Part shown: one piece after another, positions 34,195 to 47,289 of the stretch
Position numbering within the stretch: position 1 is the first letter of the stretch
Layout: each line of letters starts with the position of its first letter
NCBI GenBank assembly: GCA_030704615.1
Contig: CM060733.1
Coordinates: 61,628,001 to 61,692,000 of the forward strand
DNA length: 64,000 nt
Direction: 5' to 3'
Origin: Takakia lepidozioides
Taxonomy: Eukaryota > Streptophyta > Takakiopsida > Takakiales > Takakiaceae
Notes under the pieces: generated by a model
What the model was told of the DNA's origin: nothing
The model's database searches: none
The model's input: only the letters and a program-made list of their open reading frames with translations
Made by a program: the position numbers and the translations under genes

Positions 34195-34990
34195 GAGGGA
34201 GGGACTGCAACTCTGTAGGCTATGCCTGTGCCGACCTTTTGCTCTTAACATGGGGTCATCCACAATCCCTCCACAATCCCAACATGTTACACCCGACTGT
34301 TGTTGGCTTGAGAATGAAGGAAGAGACCTTTGCATTTGAGATCCTCTCTGACCTTCCCTGGGCTTTATCTAAGTCCCTTGAGTACGTTGGGGGGTTTGTT
34401 GTTGTTGGCTAGGAGCCTCACTTCATTGTGCCTCCTTGCCAAACCCCACCATGACCACTCGTTCCTCTACCATATGAGCTCTATTCGCTCTACCAGCAAA
34501 AAAAACACATTTGTTAACAATGGTAAGGAAATAGCTTGCACTTGCGGCGTGAATCTCTCAGAGTTTGAATCAACCTTCCTCAGAAGACACAAAAGGTGAA
34601 GGTGGCCTGAAGTGCCGCACACCTCGTCTCGTGTACCCACTAGTATCGCTAGTGCTCGTACTGGCACTTCCCTCAGCAACTAGTGACACCTCTGTGATGA
34701 AAAACTCACAACCCAACCAGCTGTCAACCTGTCTCTAATCCCTCTTTCCATAGAATCTGTTGTGGCTTATGGTTTGGAATACTAGGTTTCTAGCATAGGC
34801 CTGCACCTGCATCCACCGCAGGCACTCCTATGGTCTGTTCGTCATCAACCCTAGCCTCACCATAGGAGAAACACCGGTGGTCTGCTGGTCATTAGCCTCA
34901 CCACTGACAACACGGACCTAAGATTGACCGGTGATCAAAATTCGGACCAACTAAACTATAGAAACAAACGTCAAATTGATGTGAAAAATT
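34195..34990 (-). mobile_element. gag fragment of the same gypsy family, reversed
   Basis: The minus strand matches 16225-17340 of the LTR retrotransposon: GATCACCGGTCAATCTTAG (near 34930), GAGTGCCTGCGGTGGATGCA (near 34815), and the stretch up to the first zinc knuckle (SGVTCWDC, near 34280). An internal part of gag is deleted. No LTR is attached. Confidence 0.8.
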
Positions 34991-36739
34991 AGGGACAACT
35001 CTGATAAAAGAACGAAACAGGCCAATATGTCTTGAAGAAGTAGGTACCCTCACCACATTGACATGAAGGCAGCTAGCTTTTCTTTCACCCAAGGAGGATT
35101 CAACCAACCATCAACCCAAAATATCTCTTATGTCCGCTGCTTGTGTCTGTAGTAGGGTGATCTTGGCTTGGTCTATGAGAACTCTTGGGTGCAACTACAT
35201 TTCAACAGAGCCTCCTAAGACCAAGCGGACCTTCCCAAGTAGTGAAGAGCCCACTTTTGCACAAACTTCATCACATTGTACATTAAGAAAGCCACACCTT
35301 GCCATTGTGTCCCACCATTGTAGGATCTTTCAAAAACTCATGCCGCAGAACTTTGTGCCCAAAACACCCATCAACAGTTTGACAGGTTCATTTGTGGAGT
35401 AGCTTTCAATAACATTCATACAAGTCATCGTGGCTCCATTTGGACTTTACACGATGGGGAACACACTAACATCCCCAACCTTATACAGATTCTAAACAAG
35501 CTTGTGCATGACAAGGCTGCCCCTCTAATCAGGTCATTGTGAATCATACTCACTTTCATCTGCAAGCTTTGAAGGAGCTCCACCATCTACACCAGAACGA
35601 GAACCGCACTATCATATGTTTGCACCATCAGCAGACTGTTCTTGACCTTGTGGCTTGGCAATTAGTTTTCCTTTATGCAGATTGCGAGCGCAGGAGAAGG
35701 CAGGAAGACACTGCCATCTCCGCCACTTAAGCCTTGTTCCTCCTTGTATCCTTGCCTGATCGTGTGTATGTAGCGGAGAAGGGACAGTGAGGGGCAGAGC
35801 AGAGAGTCTGATACATAGGTTGTCCACGTCCGTGTGGTCATAGAAAGTAAGATTGAAGATAGAAAATGAGAATTGAGGAAAGAAATACAGGATTTTGGGG
35901 CACATTAACTTTCCGACCAGATCCTCACGTGATTAAAAACTTACATAAGTTTTCTGATCAGACAGGCGTCATAATATAATCTGAACTGGAAAAGTGTGCC
36001 ACCCATAAAAAAACCCCTGTAATGAGGTCCTTTCTATTTGTTGTCAATCATTTCACTTATGCAAATTAGCGACTGGCGAGTAAGAAGTAAGAAGCACCAC
36101 ACTGCATACAACTCCTTTCCTCCTATTCTCAAGGCAGACCAAGATTTGGATGAGGAATGCCTCCAAGAATGTTCACCGTGGCAAGGACTCTGCTCTCAGC
36201 TTTGATTCAATTCTAGTTGTGTCACCAAGTTAGATCATGTAATCTGCAACGCATAGAAGCTTCCACCACTGAAGAATCATGTGAGAAAATGCAAAACGAA
36301 GTGACACGCACTGTAGAGAAATCTCACACTAATGAAGAACAGATCACAACGTCAGGTTAATCTCCACTGGAGAACAGTGGTCCCTTGAATTTGATGTACA
36401 ACGAAGAAAAAAAACTAAGTCTGCATAAAAAGTCAACCGCAAGCATGGACAGACATACGCTACAACTGCCACTGTCCAAATCAAGCTGTGACATTCCCTT
36501 AAAGAGTCCAATGATGGGCGCTCTCGTATGTACATATATGATCTGGCTCAACTAGGCCACTCTCAACCACAAACAAAATTAATCATGAGGCTAGAAGCTT
36601 CACAAGGTCAGACCCACACACAATACCTTGAATGGACTGGCTTTAGGACAAATCCTGCCCGTTACTACCCTCCCACAAGGTTTGTTGATTTTTGCATGGC
36701 AAATGACAGCTCTCACAGGCACTGGTAAATGGAAGTGAA
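34991..36739. other. Non-coding stretch between gag fragment and SNARE gene
   Basis: No protein domain or RNA recognised on either strand. The right end should include the 3' UTR of the minus-strand SNARE gene. Confidence 0.45.
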
Positions 36740-39700
36740 TCACTTAGCAAGCCAGTAAAGAAGAATTAAGATAGAACATAAGGATGCCACTGTGCCTATG
36801 ATGATGGTGTCCTGTGATTTTCTTCGTCGAATGGCTGTCAGCAAATTATTCACCTGCAGCATGCCCACCCCCACGTCACTACATTCTGCACCAGACTATC
36901 TCTGGACTGCTCCCATCTCGACCTTCTTCTACAGTATCCCATCCATAAGAATGTCTTCAGCAGTGAAGGAGTGGGTTCTTGCCCATTCTGTCTGCTACCA
37001 CTCTATTAACTGTAGCAGACCTACAGTTGATATGTTTTGAGCAGACAGCATCAGCTAATAGCCAAGTCCCTCTTTTAGTGCAGTCCACAAGTTGTCCACA
37101 AGTGGGGCTACTTGGGCTCTAAGGCTGTACCTATGCAGCCACAAATGCACACGCACATTCAAAACCTGGAATCAGACTTCCACTTGTTTGTAGATAGCTG
37201 CTATAATGCAATAAGCAAAGTTGGTGAAGCCTGACCTCAAAAGGTTACTGAATACAACTTCAACATAAACCAATACTTTTGGAGGTATGGAGCAAACCAT
37301 GGGAAGTTTCATGCCAACCGTACTAATTTTAGTACTTATGTCCCCAAACGTGGACCGCTGAAAGGTTAAGGCATTGAAAGCTGCCTGAGCCTGACCTATG
37401 ACCGTATCCATCTGCATATCCCATCCCCACCACGAACTTTCTCCTTCAGATCCCCAACTCAAAATGTACTGGTTCAGAGCACCACTCCAACCTCCTTTTT
37501 TCCTCTCCTGTCCCCCTTCAATTGAAATATGCAAATACAACCTGATTTGTACATATGATTTGCACACTCAGCAACTGTACCAGACGCAGTTGGACAAATT
37601 TGCGAGGCGATTCACAGCAGTGTAATAATACATGAACCTCTCTATATCTTTCCTGTAGTGAATGAGAAAGGTGGTGCCCTTGTGAAGCACCGATGTCTCC
37701 AAGCAAGGAACTCATCTTTCATGCAGCATTGTTAATAAGCTCCTGTGACTTTCAGCATCTCCAAATTGATTCATTTGGAGACAACATGGCACTAGCAACC
37801 GTCTGATCCTGGTTGTAAGACAAACTTAGAAGACTGTAAGATGGCAGGACTATACCTGGCCTGTGGCTCTATTGATTGTTGCTTGCTCTCGCAAGAGAGT
37901 ATGCTGACCCGGTCCCACTCCCCCATCTTCCAAAAGACTTCTTCTTTCATCACTTTTGCTGAAGTGCTGCAGTAGCTCTGCATGCTCTCGATTGGCTTTC
38001 ACATTTATTCGTATCCTCCCAAACTCCTGATAGGCCCCACATACCACCACTACATCAAAACACTGCTGAAGGCAGGCACCATACTCAATGTAAATATTGG
38101 TTAAGATAAAAGCGTGTCTAGTACCATACTGCTGCGAAAAAAAAATTAAAGCACTGAACTCTCACCAACTAATACTCACAACTTGCACTATTTTACTAAG
38201 CTACTGGTGGAAAACCAAACTGCTGAGTTGCAAGCTCACAAAATTGAAGGCTCCATCAACAATTCTCTCTAAGTGCTGGCCCTCGCAAAAAATGACTTAC
38301 CCAGATGCAATATCTTCCTGGGTAAAACCTTCTCTTCTCAGATCTGGTATGCTGTTAGACTACTAGCTTGCAGTTGCGTATCTTTATTGGAGACACCAAT
38401 TTCCAAGTACATGCATCATATTCACCAAGACTTCGATTGGCTTAACCATAATATTGGATACTTTGACAATATCTTAATAAATATGTACCTATTGTCAACT
38501 TTGTAATACTGACTTTGATCAGAAATCTGGCAAGATAATATGATGCATGTAGTTACTTTATTTCGGATTGAAGATTGTACACTCTATCTCACCAAATGCC
38601 TGTCCCTGCTTGGAATAGCTACACAGGGAATTACACCAAATGACTACAGCACCCCTGCATCCACCCCCATCTTACCTGGCTCAGTTCGTGCAGTATGTTT
38701 TTGTGACGAGCCAATGTATGCGAGAGAACATCAGAGCTTGCATTGGAAACCCAAGTCTGCATATGCTTGTTAATTTCATTGAGCTGCTGCAGCAGCTTCT
38801 CTATATCAGCCTCACTTCCATCTCCGTGGTTTTCACCTGGCAGTCCATTTCCAGCCCTCCGGAAAGATGCCAACTTCAAGTCTAGCTCACTTTCCAGCTT
38901 TCTGGCCTGCAAAAGTTTCAAAAAAGCGTCCAATAGACTATGATTTCAGAATTTCCTTCTCACCAACAATCCCACCTCTCCCATTATATACCAGATTCAG
39001 ATCTAAGTATGAAGCCCTTCAGATTAGACAGCCCCTCACTATGTTTCATTAACTCCCAAAAATTGACTTAGCCCCCCAATCAGCGATTGCCACTAGGTCG
39101 TGGATCTCCATAGCTAGAGAACAAACCCTGAGAAGGAAAAACAGGAGCATGATTATTCCCACAAATGGACATGAAATTGAGATGTAAAGATCCCACAGTC
39201 ATGCAACTGGGCATTGAGGGGGGGACCTATTCCATCTCACAAATTAGAACCTGAAAACATCATCCGAGATCCAGATCAGTGCACCGTTTCAATTAAGAAA
39301 TGTGGATTGAGTTGCATGGCAGACCCCTGGTAAGAGATCATACGAAGATTTCTGTCTCTCAAGAAGCGGCAAGAGCCGTTAAGTGAAGAAACAACTGATC
39401 AGAAAGGCAGTAAAAGGACGCATAAAGCCGAGTGTACAACCACCGTCCGATCAAGAAGAAGGTAGAAACTAGAGACGCGCCGAGAAACTTGACGCAACAG
39501 ATCTCTAGCAAGAAATTCGAGAGACACGGGGGACATAACGGGCCCTTGAGCCGCACACTTCCAGCCTCATGACCAAACCGGAGGTAGATCGGGGACAAGG
39601 AAAATCCCCTGGCTTCAATTACACAGTTCCCCACTCAAGGATGGCTCGCTAGGGAGCAAGACGAGCATGGGAGAGCACGAGGGGGTTGTACCTGCTGCCT

Positions 39701-39780
39701 GAGGCACAGCGTACCTGCTTTCGCAGGTCGTCCCAACCTCCTGTTGCAGCGTTTGCCCCCCACCCCGCTCCCAACGCCAT
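36740..39780 (-). CDS. GOS1/GOS28-type Qb-SNARE (Golgi SNAP receptor complex member 1), 5 exons
   Basis: A tail-anchored SNARE of Golgi vesicle fusion. Exons (minus): 39780-39715, 38906-38676, 38026-37856, 37411-37298, 36853-36740. All introns are GT-AG and fall between codons; the protein is 231 residues, the normal family size. It starts MALGAGWGANAATGGWDDLR. Exon 2 encodes the N-terminal helices (ARKLESELDLKLASF, LLQQLNEINKHM, SHTLARHKNILHEL), as in plant GOS11/GOS12. Exons 3-4 hold the SNARE motif (ATINRATGQ-MDTVIGQAQA). Exon 5 gives the basic juxtamembrane AIRRRKSQD and a C-terminal membrane anchor at about 210-229. The donor after KLPM was chosen because it restores the family spacing KLPMVNNLLTAI. 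It is head to head with the ZFWD gene. I see no defect. Confidence 0.93.
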
Positions 39781-40146
39781 CGCCAGCTTTCCCTCACACA
39801 CGCGCTTCCCTGCCCTGCCCCTCCAGCACCACAGATCGCTGCGACCTCGTCTGCACACTCTTCGCTGCCATGAACCCAGACGAGGAAGACGACGACCATC
39901 AGTGCCCAGTACTATATACGGATACGGATACGGATACGTATTGTGATAGTATGTGTCGTTGCCGGGCAAGGGTGGGAAAGGCCTCTTCTTCTTCTTCTTC
40001 GCTCGTCGACTCTCTTGTCGCTCTTGTCTCTCTGATCTCTCAATGTCCGGAAGAGCTGCCGGGGTTGGCTGTGCATGTCACAAGAGCTCGAGGTTGGGGG
40101 GTGCCGGGGTTCTTTCCATTCAAAAAGGGTGTGATAGAGGGTGAGG
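39781..40146. promoter_or_regulatory. Shared 366-bp bidirectional promoter region (SNARE / ZFWD)
   Basis: Only 366 bp separate the start codons of two divergent intact genes, so both leaders and promoters must lie here. It holds a (GGATAC)n microsatellite of about four units (39914-39942) and a CTT run (39986-40002). No TATA box in a convincing position is visible for either gene. Confidence 0.6.
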
Positions 40147-43100
40147 ATGGCGGGAATGGAGGTAGATGACGGTCCTGCCAAGGCCGGCAGCAAGCGACAC
40201 TACCCAGGGGTTGGGGGGCGGGGGCAGCAAGTTTGTAAGTTTTGGCAGAATGGGAGATGCATCAAAGGTGATGCTTGCCAGTGGTTGCACCCGGGGAACC
40301 CAGGCCCTACAGGCCGCGGCGCAGGAGGTGGTGGGAATGGACTCTATGTGAACGACGGGAGGGGAGGGTGGGGATCCACAGGTGGCAGTGGGTTTTCCAG
40401 TGGGAGGCAAAGAATTTCGTCGGCTAGATGGGGTAGGCCGCGCATAAGGCAGCGAGAGGGTGTGCAGCGGAGCACCAAGTGGAAGCCGTGTTTTAATTGG
40501 CTGAAAGGTCATTGCCCACACGGAGAAGATTGCAATTTTCTCCATACTCACTCCACCGCCCCCGATGTGGAGATGATGACGCAGCTGGATGGCCATGAAA
40601 AAGTACGGTTTGTAGCTTGCTACTGTCCCTCTTGTTAGGTTTCGCTTTGGCTCTCCTTTTCTTTTGTCTTTGTGGCAGCAGGTTCGAGGCTAGGGGTGCT
40701 GGTTTTGCTATCTGTGGCTCTTTGCTCTCACGCCCTCCTTCGCTCCTCTCTTCCGCATAAATGGATATTCGTTCCAATGGGTGCCGTGGGCTTTGGCAGG
40801 CTGTCAGAGCAATAGCATTGCCAGCAGGATCTTCCCAGCTTTACACGGGTGGACAAGATGAAACAGTGCGAGTGTGGGACTGCACTACGGGCATGGTAAG
40901 CACTACATATTCCCTTTCCTCCAGTGTATGTTGCTCTTGTCAAACCAATGAAGATAGGGTAAAATAGGGTAAGATAGGGTTTGACGAAGGGCTGCCGGGT
41001 TGTTGGCTTCAGTGTACCGGCGTGGTGCAGATGGGAGGAGATGTGGGTGCTTTGCTAAGTGCACCTGGATGGTTGTTTATCGGCCTCATCAATGAGGTGA
41101 AGGTAAATTCTCAGTCCACATTTACTATAGACTCCCCAGCAATGTCCTATGAGCTTGTCCTTAAAAGTTTGCTGCAATGGGCAGTTGACTCATGAAGATT
41201 TTGCTGTTTTGCCGGTTTATCCAAGCTGGTTTCAAGTTTTTCCCTTCTAACGCTGAGGCACCTGGGTGGACAGACATGGAATATGCAGACATCAGCACAA
41301 CAGAGCTTGAGTGGGCCCAAAGGCCAAGTACATGCTCTTGCCGTCAATAGTGACGGCGTTCTTTTTGCTGGCACTCAAGTAAGCTGCCTATTTCTCCAGA
41401 AGTGATCTCTCTCTGTCCGTCTTTTTGGGGGGCCTGGTTCATGTTTATGACAAATCTTCTGTAATAGCATTGCTCTTCGTACGTGTTACTTTCTACCTTG
41501 TTTCCTACCTTGCAGGGTTTAAAACCCCAGACCTGGCTTTGGAGAGTTGGTATCATTTTCAAGTGTGCCTCAGTTGTATGATGGTCAAAGCTCACGGGGA
41601 GCAATAAATGAATGCATATGTTTCCTTCTCGTTTTTTCCCCCTCCTCACCCCTTGGTGATGTATGCTCAGGATGGGAATATCTTGGCGTGGAAATTCAGC
41701 CCCACCACAAACTCCTTTGAGCCAGCTGCATCTTTGTCTGGCCACACTGGCCCTGTAATAACACTCCTCTTCACCAGCAACCGCCTATACTCCGGTTCCA
41801 TGGACAAATCAATTCGGGTACGTACCTAACTTATTACACCAAGTTGAAGGTTTTCCGTCATATCTTGTGGCCTGTTGCAGTGCTTCTGTAAATTAACAGG
41901 GAACTTGAAATAAAGCTAAAAGTGTGCGAACAACTCTGGGATGGCAGGTTTGGGAACAATCAACAGGGCAGTGCATACAAACGCTCCATAGCCATGCAAA
42001 TGTGGTGATGGACCTTCTCTGTTGGGAGCAGTTCCTTCTGTCCTGCTCTCTTGATGGGACGATTAAGGTATGTGAGAAAGCGTTGTTATTGGATTGCCTC
42101 TGAAAAACTGCATCTGTCGATAATGATATTGGCAAAGGTTCACTGTGTTCAGAAGCATGTGTCATGTTTGGTGGTGAAAGCATATCATTTAGTTGGACTC
42201 CATGGACTGTCGCAGGTTTGGGCGTCCAATGTTGCTGGTCAATTGGAACAGACCTTCACGTTTCCTGAGGATGAAGGTGTAGATCCACGCAATGTAAGAT
42301 TTTCCAACTCTCTTTGTTGGTCTTCTTTTGAATTCCCTTGTGTCGACCCAGCCTCCCTCCCTCTACACACATTATTTGAAGTTATGTACGCAGAGTTTGT
42401 TACTCTTCCCCTACTATGGATAATCCACTAGTTCAAGTCTCTACCACCCCAGGATATCTGGAAAACCCGGATCAATTTTTTGTATCAAGGTAAGTCTTAC
42501 TACCAACGTCAGCCCCTGACAGAGGTAGGTTCTGTCCCTTTGTGTTCCGCTCAAACTGGGCGCGGGTCAATGGCCACAAGGCTATGGCAAACAACGTCTT
42601 ATGAGTACATTCTCTACCACCCCATGGCTGCCAGCCAACCATCAAAACATCTTCCTGGTTCCTGAGGTAATAGGAGAACCCTTTGATCCTCCTAAAGCTA
42701 TTATCCTCCCAAAGCAGGCTGGTCAAAGATCATCTTAGAGAGATACTTGCAATAGAGTCAGCTCAAACCAAATCCCAGTGCTCCAAAAATGTTGGAGCAC
42801 AACACTGCCTTAGGGATTATGGCGGCCCTCTTCCAGGATGTTTGAAAATTTCAACATCATGTCTTTTATGGTTATGAGAGACAACTGCATCGTGATGGCT
42901 TTGTGCCTTTCTGCAGAGTTGTCCCCTTACGACTTCTGAGTGGTTCCCAGATCCTTTCGGTCAGTGGACACAACTGATTTGTGCAGGAGTGAAGGATTAA
43001 GATAGAGTAAGATTTGTGCAGGTTGTGAAGGATTAAGGTAGAGTAAGATTTGTGCAGGTTGTGAAGGATTAAGGTAGAGTAAGATTTGTGCAGGTTGTGA

Positions 43101-43793
43101 AGGATCATTTGCTTTCTCATGCTAATTACTACATGGTCGAGTGAAGATACTACTGAGATGGTTCGTCCTTCGCAAAGGTCTTTAGCTTATGAGGACCTGG
43201 AGCACCAGGCCAAGCAATATTTTGGGATTCACCCTCATGTATGTCCTCTAGGCTAGAGTCAACTATGTTGGGTAAGTAAGGGCCTCAATCTGGTGTTACA
43301 TTGCTCATCATGCATGTTTTGTTTTGCAGGGAGCTTTAAAAATGTGTGGATGCAATGATGAAGCAGGCAAGCCAGTGTTGCTCTGTTCGTACAATGACAA
43401 CACTGTTCGGCTCTACGATCTTCCCACGTAAATATTGACCTTCCCTTTTCTAAGACGAGGATATGCGATTGTATGTGGGGGGCAAGTCTGTGAAAGACGT
43501 CAGTTGGCAAAGCTATGCTGCTGTGGACAGCTACTTCCCTGGAAGTTTTGGCATGGTGGAAGTAACAGAGAGCATCTAGTAGCTACTTGAATGCTGTCCT
43601 GTATTAGTATCTTGTTCTTAGTATATTCTTCTCTTGATGATGCAGTTTCAGCGAAAGAGGGCAGCTGTTCTCAAGGGAGGAGGTGCGGGCACTCGAGAAA
43701 GGGCCTGGGGGTCTCGTGTTTTCAGGAGACAGCCGTGGTGTGGTTAAGGTCTGGCGTTGGACCGGAGTTCAGCTGCCGCCTGCTTCTGGTTGA
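40147..43793 (+). CDS. ZFWD protein: two CCCH zinc fingers plus WD40 propeller (9 exons)
   Basis: Plant-type ZFWD protein, a putative RNA-binding WD40 scaffold. Exons: 40147-40602, 40800-40895, 41013-41102, 41274-41378, 41671-41817, 41948-42067, 42216-42293, 43330-43427, 43646-43793. All have GT-AG borders and rejoin to 445 residues. Exon 1 has both CX7CX5CX3H fingers (C30-C38-C44-H48; C115-C123-C129-H133). Exons 2-9 are WD repeats, ending in WD or equivalents: LYTGGQDETVRVWDC, LYSGSMDKSIR-VWEQSTGQC, LLSCSLDGTIK-VWASN, LLCSYNDNTVRLYDLP, LVFSGDSRGVVKVWRW. All but the last intron lie between codons. Intron 7 (1,036 bp) has swollen with a LINE piece and a 36-bp minisatellite. The start is the first ATG in the frame. 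The stop codon lies inside a tandem duplication that continues into the 3' flank. Confidence 0.93.
42478..42760 (+). mobile_element. LINE fragment (3' part) in ZFWD intron 7
   Basis: GGTAAGTCTTACTACCAACG and the following ~140 bases match the reverse strand of 56410-56540; the translation QGKSYYQRQPLTEVGSVPL is shared. The fragment is in the same orientation as the gene. Confidence 0.75.
42976..43105 (+). repeat. 36-bp minisatellite in ZFWD intron 7
   Basis: GATTTGTGCAGGTTGTGAAG plus GATTAAGGTAGAGTAA repeated from 42976, 43011, 43047 and 43083, almost without divergence. Confidence 0.9.
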
Positions 43794-44100
43794 AGTGTCC
43801 TTTTTGATTCGCCACTAGTAGTTCCTCTGAGAGGGAAAGATGCTTTCCGGGGCAAGATATTGGACTCTCTAGCATTGCTCCTGTGGATATACGCAACTTC
43901 ATTGAGTTTAAGCCAAGTTGCCAATCAGAGCTGCCACCTAGCGCCGGTTGAAGCGGCTTCTTTGATGCGCCACCTCAGAGAGAAAGATGGCCTCTTTCCG
44001 GGGCAAGATATTGGACTGTCTAACATGGCCCCCATATCTTCTGTCAATCTACGCAACTTCAGAGTTTAAGCCAAGTTGTCAATCAGAGCTTATCGGGGGC
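43788..44100 (+). repeat. ~158-bp tandem duplication starting at the ZFWD stop codon
   Basis: Copy 1 begins GGTTGAAG, which includes the last codon and stop of ZFWD; copy 2 begins at 43946 with the same GGTTGAAG. Both contain TTTCCGGGGCAAGATATTGG and GTTTAAGCCAAGTTG. Confidence 0.85.
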
Positions 44101-46963
44101 TTACCTTTGTTACATTATCTGGTCTCAAAAGATTGCAACCAACTGAGGGTCTTACAATTTGAAGCCGTTGCCTAGCCTGGCTTTCTCTGCAGAAGTTATG
44201 TTCAAAATTGAACTGTTTTGTTACTGTATTTTATTTGGGCATCCCCTTACGGGTGTTTACCAGTCAATTTCTGTCTCTTTCACTGGAGATGAAGGAGATT
44301 CAGGGTACGGAAAAAACGTTACCCTTGTTTGTTCCTCAGAAATAAAGAGTCGAAGGGGGTGTAACCCTTGCGGATATTCCATGTAATAATGTGAAGCTAA
44401 AATGACTACGTCTGATGAGTGCAAGGTCTGAGAAAACCATTCAGGACTCTGTTTGTCTCCCTTCCTTTGCAATGGCTTTGACTGATCTTCTGTAAGTTAT
44501 GCTGTTTGGCAACTTAAGGCTTGAGCACCTGGACTTGGGTTTTTCCTCACAACCAATCAATACTTCACCTGAGAATTTAGCCAAGCCCTTTCCTTCCAGC
44601 TTCAAGCCTATGAAGCCTGGATGTGTCGTGGTCAGGTTCAAGGATGTGGTTGTGAGTTGGGCATGGGTGCAGGTTCTGTTTCTGTACATGGGATGTGCTC
44701 TTAGAACCAGTGATAAAACAAATAATTTGAATGACACTGTCCTGAGGCAGATAAACATGTTGATCCTTTCACTCCATAATCCAGTGGTACTGACACAAAC
44801 TCAAGAAGCGTTTGTATCTATCTACATTTATTCTTGAACCAAATGTACCTGTTCAAGAGATCACATATAGCATTGGCCCTTCCACCGAACGATCAGAGCA
44901 AGGCCAAATCTTTGTGCCTCTGGGCAGTCAAGCTCCCTTTCGCCTTTGCTCTCGAAGGCTGATTTCTGTCCAGGCTGAGGAAGCCTTTGCATGCTTTTGT
45001 TGCCTTTTGTGGGACCTATGGCGTAGAGAAACTGTCTACCTAAGACGAACCTATACTTCGACACAATCACATTTATAATTCTTGTTTTCTGTTCCTGTTG
45101 CTGTCACACGTGAAGAGGTTTGGAACTGCTTCATGGCATTTGAGAAAACCTTTGGAAACCTTGCCAGCATGCTGAAGCTACATTGGGCTTTTATCTTTCA
45201 TGTCGCTGCGGACAGGAACTGTAGCTTCTAAGTGTTGCTTTGTTTATGGGGTCAGTACTAGTTTGTGGTATTCGACCTTGCTTGGCTCTTCTTGGTGGTC
45301 ATATGGCACATATATTTGTTGGACTCCGAAAACGTTGCTCATCAGACCAAGCTGCCCATTCCATGTTCCCCGTTGCTCATCTTGCACTTTCCGGCATCTG
45401 ACGATGCATCACTCTAGATTGGGAAATTGTAGCTACTTCGTTCATAGTTCATACGCATTAGACAATGATTTAGGGTTGAAACTACTGCACACTTCCTCAA
45501 CACCGCTCTCTCCACCTGTCCACAGCCCCAAGGTCATGGCAACTGAACTCCAAAACAGTCATTTTTGAAATCGTTGCAATCCACCACTCTGCCATTGCTT
45601 GTGTTCAACATCACGCTCTATCCCTCTTTCACTGGATGGTTCTAGAGACAAGGGTTTGGCTTCTGGAAATGAAGAAGCTTGGCCCTTCTGGAACAGTTCT
45701 CTGCATTGACAATATAAGACAAAACGGGAAATTAAAGTTACTCGATGCCATATTTGAGACCCTCCTCTTCCATGCCTTTCCGCCAATACGACCCTCCCTG
45801 ATTTGGCCAAAACAAGGAAATCTAAACACACGTCTTCTGCCGGGATCCATAAGTTTGCATACTGTTACACAATACTGCAGCCACAACTCCACAATCCAGC
45901 TACAATTTAAGACGGAAGTCTGACTGGCTTTGGACAACTAGCTGTTGTCTTGATCAAAGAGATCGCTTCATACCATAATAGCTCGCATCCAACCCTTCAA
46001 GCCTCTTTCATTCATAGCAAAAACGCTGGAAAGTTCGCGTGCAATATTGTGAGCAACTGAAGTTTTACCTAGAGATGATTTTCTTCATGATTATGAGCTG
46101 TCCACTGCAGTTCATACCTCAACAAGCAAAGTGTCGTATCATAAGCTCATCTGAAGTTGGGCTTTGTTGAGGCTTCCTGCTATTGCCTTGGGACTCTCTT
46201 CTGTAGCACACAGCTCTTGGCTCCTGTTATCCCCAGCTGCTCCCACTTTTGTGTCCGGCTCAAACCCCTAGGCATCTTCCGCCCATTTCAATTGCCAATA
46301 TTTCCTCACGGCCTACGAAACAACTACTGACACCAATAAGGTGTAAAAGAGAACAAACTAAAAGGTCCACCCTTGGAAGCCATAGATAACGAGCCCAGTT
46401 CTGCATTCAAACATTGAAACAATAGTGTATATGTAGATTGTACCCAATATGGGTAGTTTGATCTGGGAAGCATAGTTGGCGAGCGACGACAAGGGAGAAG
46501 GACTGCTGACATTTGAGGTCGTCTTCGATGACGAGTACACTCACTTTCATGAGGACCCACCTGCAGATCTTCTTGGTCAATTGTGCTCTCATCAACTTTG
46601 TCTATACTGGTAGGTGCTCTCTCTTTGGACGCTACAGCCTCTAAGTCAGTAGGGTTGGGGTGTTTGCTGGAACAATTCTAGGCTGTCATTGTCAGCTGCT
46701 CTGGACATTCAGAAGAATGGCGGCTTTCAAAGCTGCAGGTACTGAGCTCATGGTGATGAAGTCCATTGCATGTAACCTTGCTTTGTCATCTTCTAGATAC
46801 CGCTGCTGCTGGTAGGTGCCAGACTGTACACACCTTCAACGCCGCCCTCTGGCATGGTTGTTAATGTCCACGAAAAATCTAGCTTGACGTCAATCGCAGC
46901 ATTAACACTTGACTTACACAGATCCACGCAGAGATTATCTTTTCTCCCAGATACAAACACTCC
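44101..46963. other. Non-coding stretch downstream of ZFWD
   Basis: Several open frames of about 100 codons occur on both strands, but none shows a recognisable domain or splice-supported extension. The left part should contain the ZFWD 3' UTR. Confidence 0.45.
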
Positions 46964-47245
46964 TTGAGTACTTCTCCCTCAGTAAATGTGGCCAGAAGGC
47001 GGACTGGCTTATACAGGGAAGAAGGAACGTCTGTTTCCAGAAAATTGTCTGATGAAAATGAAGTTAGGCAGAAAACTTCCCTGGACTTGTTTCCAGTCTG
47101 TGACATGGGGGAGGACATCATGGATGAGGTCCCTCAAGGGTCTACCCACTCTCGGCACCAGACTGAAATTTAAACTCAGGGCAGGAATCCTACCTTTGAA
47201 TAGCAAACAGAAGCAGAGAGGAAAGGGAGAGTGCAATTGCACCCA
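46964..47245 (+). mobile_element. LINE fragment (middle part) abutting the O-methyltransferase
   Basis: Matches the minus strand of 56775-57000: SDENEVRQKTSLDLFPVCDM and KFKLRAGILPLN are shared with that copy. It ends at about 47245, immediately before the methyltransferase-like sequence. Confidence 0.8.
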
Positions 47246-47289
47246 TATCTGTTACCTGTTTTTGGATACTTTCCTGTTGTCACATTGGC

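Noticed and set aside
39744-40169. Plus-strand open frame starting before the ZFWD gene
   Set aside because: Overlaps the SNARE first exon in antisense and runs through microsatellites; the ZFWD frame with its CCCH fingers is different.
43330-43427. Possible missing exon between ZFWD exons 7 and 8 because of the 1-kb intron
   Set aside because: The protein reads smoothly across the junction in family terms; the intron is long because of a LINE piece and minisatellite.
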